Of a stretch of DNA of 64,000 nucleotides, positions 61,168 to 64,000 are shown in pieces. Positions within the stretch are counted from its first letter, which is position 1; every line of letters begins with the position of its first letter. The notes below the pieces were generated by a model, which saw only the letters and a program-made list of their open reading frames with translations, made no database searches and was not told the origin of the DNA. The translations under genes and the position numbers were made by a program. Source of the DNA: Epiperipatus broadwayi (Eukaryota > Onychophora > Udeonychophora > Euonychophora > Peripatidae); NCBI GenBank assembly GCA_028023455.1, contig JAQFVV010006231.1, positions 4,292,036 to 4,356,035 on the forward strand, read 5' to 3'.

Positions 61168-63610
61168 AAGATATATGTGATGTGATGTGATGTATTTGGC
61201 TTCTCCTTAAACGAAGGCAAGAATATCTCAGCAATTATGTCCAGATAACCTGTTAGCCATTTTATTCTCCATTTCCCACTTTTAAGTCTTCCCATATTCT
61301 GCCCCATCCCATTTGCACAACATAATCTTTGTCAACTCTATGGCCTTTATATCTAAATCCCCCTTATCTCTTCGCAAACCCAACATAAAAACTAATAACT
61401 CACTTTCTGTATAGTCACTTTGTTCATGTCTATTCTCCCATAACTTCATTATCTGTACCCTTTCTGCTTTCAAGCATTTACATTCAATCAACAGATGCCT
61501 AATATTTTCTATACCTTCCTTACACAATTTGCACACTAAATTATCCATAGTTTTCCATTTACATGTATATTCTCTTGTTGTTAAAGATCCCATTTGAGCC
61601 TTAAATAATAAACTACTTTCCTTACTATTATCATAAATTAACTCACATCCAATATTCCGTTTACTTCTACATATATTTAAATTCTTCTTACCCTCCATGC
61701 TAGTTCTCCATCTCTCCAATGCCCTATTTTTTTTTATTAATGCTTCTATTCTTTTATCCCATTCCTTACCACTATAACACTCAACAATCCTCCTAACACA
61801 ATCATCCCACCTTTTATACAAGTATACTGATATAAATTCTTTATCCAAATCTTTCACATACCGCATTACCTTTCTCACCCATCTTGTTATCTGCCCTTTA
61901 TTCATAACCCAATTGTTTTTGCTATTCTTTTACTATCCATAAACTGCAACCTACCAAACAATTTCATTTTACTTTTTGCATCTTTCATATAAAAACTTGA
62001 CCATCCCATTTCTCTTTGAATTGCCTCATTTGCTGTCCACATCTCTGCACCTAATGCATGTCTTCCTACTTCTCTTTGTACTTTCTCTAAATAATCTAAA
62101 ATGCTTTTACTAACACATAATGCATCATTACCATATGTTAACCCTGCTACTGCAACTCCCTTCCATACTATTCTAGCTACATCATATTTATTTTATGAAA
62201 ATACTGTTAGTTTCTTTACCAAACCCTTTCTTTTCTTTGCTTCATTTACCAATTTTTTCTCCCATTCATCCAAGCAATTTTCCTGATTACATAAGATGAT
62301 TCCCAAATACCTATATCTATCCACCACACTTAACTTTATATCCCCCAATAAAAATTCTACATCTTCTCTTTCTCCAGTATTAACCATTATTATATTTGAT
62401 TTTTCTTCACTAAATTTAATCCCCATCTCTTTACTCACCCTTGCACATGTCCTCAACATAATTTCCATATCTTCTCTTCTTTCTGCACACAAAAAGATAT
62501 CATCTGCAAAAAAAAAAAGACCCAACAAAATATATACTTCCTTGCCACATATTAATGGTATCTCTACCCCTCTTCCTAGTCTTTCTATTGCTTTCTCTAT
62601 TTCACTCAAAAACAACAAAAACAAAATAGGTAACTTAGGGCATCCTTGCCTTAATCCCACCCCATTTTTAACTTTAACTGATTCTATATTCCCTAACTGG
62701 TAAGTATAATAATTATTTTCATATAATTTCTTAATAATATTTAATAAAGCTTCATCTATTCCCAAATTGGATAACCTTACCCATAATCTATTTCTATTTA
62801 CTCTATCATATGCTTTCTCTATATCTATAAAACTCATATATAATGATCTACCTAAATTCCTACTCATCTCCATAAGTTGTGTAACTACAAACAAACTATC
62901 TCCTATACACCTATCTTACCTAAAACCTCCTTGCATTTCTCCCACTACATTATTCTCTTCTATCCATTTTACAACTCTTCCAGCTACCATATATGAGAAA
63001 ACTTTATATAAAACTGATGTTACCGCTATTGGTCTATAATTATTTAACTTTCTATGATCCTTACCCTTTCCTTTAAATAATAATCTTATTCTTGTATTAC
63101 TCCAACTAACTGGAAAAACTGTCTTCTGTGCCATCTTATTAAAACATGATAATAACTTTGCTTTTGCTCTATGCCCTAAATTCATTACCATCTCTGCTGT
63201 CCATCCATCTAAACCTCTCACCTTTCCACTTTTCAATCTCTTCCCTGCCTCATTCAATTCATTTTTTTGTGAACCTAATATTCCCATTACTAACTGCTTT
63301 CATTTTTTCTATCACTACTTCCTTCACATCTAACATCTTTTCTATATCCATTACATATCTATTTAAGATTCTCACTACCTCTTCTCTAGAGCTACACTCT
63401 ATTCCCTCATCATCTATTAATACTATCTCTCTTTCCCCTACATTTCTCCTTTTAATGTAATTCCAAAATTTTTTACTCCCATCTCTTCCACTTTTATTAA
63501 TTTCCTCCAACAATTTACTATTTAACTTCATCCTCTCTTTATAATTATCCATTTTAGCCAACTTCTTCTTTTCTAAGTACTTTCCCCATTTAGCATTAAT
63601 ATCATTCGAA
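61168..63610 (-). pseudogene. LINE family 2, 5'-truncated copy with RT and zinc knuckle
   Basis: Pieces on the minus strand, 5' to 3': WGKYLEKKKLAKMDNYKERM (63600-63540); KSGKVRGLDGWTAEMV and RIRLLFKGKG.. NNYRPIAVTSVLYK (63287-62919); FIDIEKAYDRVNR, GLRQGCPKLP and FFADDIFLCAERRED (62894-62193); RWVRKVMRYVKDLDKEF, then CKLCKEGIENIRHLLIECKCL (61905-61282), a CCHC-type knuckle common at the C terminus of several LINE clades. Breaks are a frameshift near 63275, a TAA stop at 62916-62918 after MQGGFR, and frameshifts at about 62193 and 61290. FADD is intact; SP of the usual RQGCPLSP is altered. The tail is CATCA repeats (61168-61193). The endonuclease part is missing. Clade not assigned. Confidence 0.85.
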
Positions 63611-64000
63611 GAGCCTATTTAGTACTGCCACCTATTAATCATCAATAATTATATTAATAGTGCTATAAGAATAGAAAGATTATTATCCTCTATTAGAGTT
63701 AAATATGAATATGACAAAAAAAAAATCATGAGACGTTTAACATAGTATGCATTATTTTTTAAAAAATAAAATTCAAAAAATGTCTGCAGTTAATAATAAC
63801 TAAGAATTAATAACGTGTATAATTTCTGGAATGATTTCAAATATGTTCTAAACTGATTTAAATTAGAACGAAAATTATTAGCTTGAATTCAGTATCTTAA
63901 AATGTTACATTTATATTACTTTCTCCTTAAGAAAATAAAAATAACTTTTCCATTGGAACTCATACCTGGTAATCCAATTTATATCAACTGATCAGAAACC
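63611..64000. other. AT-rich DNA without a recognised gene
   Basis: No gene or repeat is recognised to the end of the window. Confidence 0.45.

Noticed and set aside
62101-63460. Plus-strand frames at 62101-62286, 62296-62703, 62767-63039 and 63146-63460
   Set aside because: They are antisense to LINE family 2 coding remnants; their S/T/L/I-rich content reflects that.

Overview
The window looks like a repeat-rich, strongly AT-rich stretch of an invertebrate animal genome. Evidence is the mix of elements: an RTE-type LINE, a second LINE family, Penelope-like elements with GIY-YIG nuclease domains, a mariner remnant, tRNA-derived short repeats, an LTR retroelement, many microsatellites, and no operons or bacterial-style gene packing. 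I cannot name the species. No complete host gene is visible. The best host-gene candidate is a two-exon 3' end on the minus strand (30777-29552, with a polyadenylation signal at 29512-29517). A weaker candidate is a terminal exon at 20134-20260 (+).

Layout. 1-4.4 kb: a nearly complete RTE-type LINE on the minus strand with an uninterrupted 995-codon ORF; its stop codon abuts a (TGA)n tail. 4.4-17 kb: mostly plain AT-rich DNA with fold-back repeats (family F1 at 5.8 and 6.5 kb) and a tRNA-like repeat (F2 at 11.9 kb). 17-21.5 kb: an inverted array (F3), a large CT/AT microsatellite, a 1-kb F2 fold-back element with 13-bp target duplications, a mariner remnant and a tandem hairpin repeat. 23.7-26 kb: two F1 copies, one inserted in a fragment of LINE family 2, then a 5'-truncated RTE tail. 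27-33.5 kb: a 56-bp minisatellite, the candidate host gene end, and an inverted pair (F4) around a long TAA/TAG microsatellite. 38.4-47 kb: Penelope-like remnants in head-to-head inverted pairs, a decayed RTE copy and a 900-bp F1 element nested in it. 48-54 kb: further F1, F2 and F5 fold-back elements. 54.4-57.9 kb: an LTR retroelement with two 1.4-kb LTRs and a short non-coding interior. 58.6-63.6 kb: two head-to-tail broken copies of LINE family 2.

The unifying observation is that several unrelated-looking repeat families (F1, F3, F4, F5) are fold-back structures, and each carries a sequence resembling a hammerhead ribozyme core (CUGANGA, stem II, GAAA) or its decayed form. Hammerhead motifs are known from the terminal repeats of Penelope-like elements, and Penelope-like coding remnants lie in the same window, also as inverted pairs. 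Three F1 copies have 11-13 bp target-site duplications, which points to a retrotransposition-type insertion rather than a classical terminal-inverted-repeat transposon. I infer, but cannot prove, that these are non-autonomous elements related to Penelope-like elements. All similarity statements come from reading the sequence by eye; no alignments or database searches were run.
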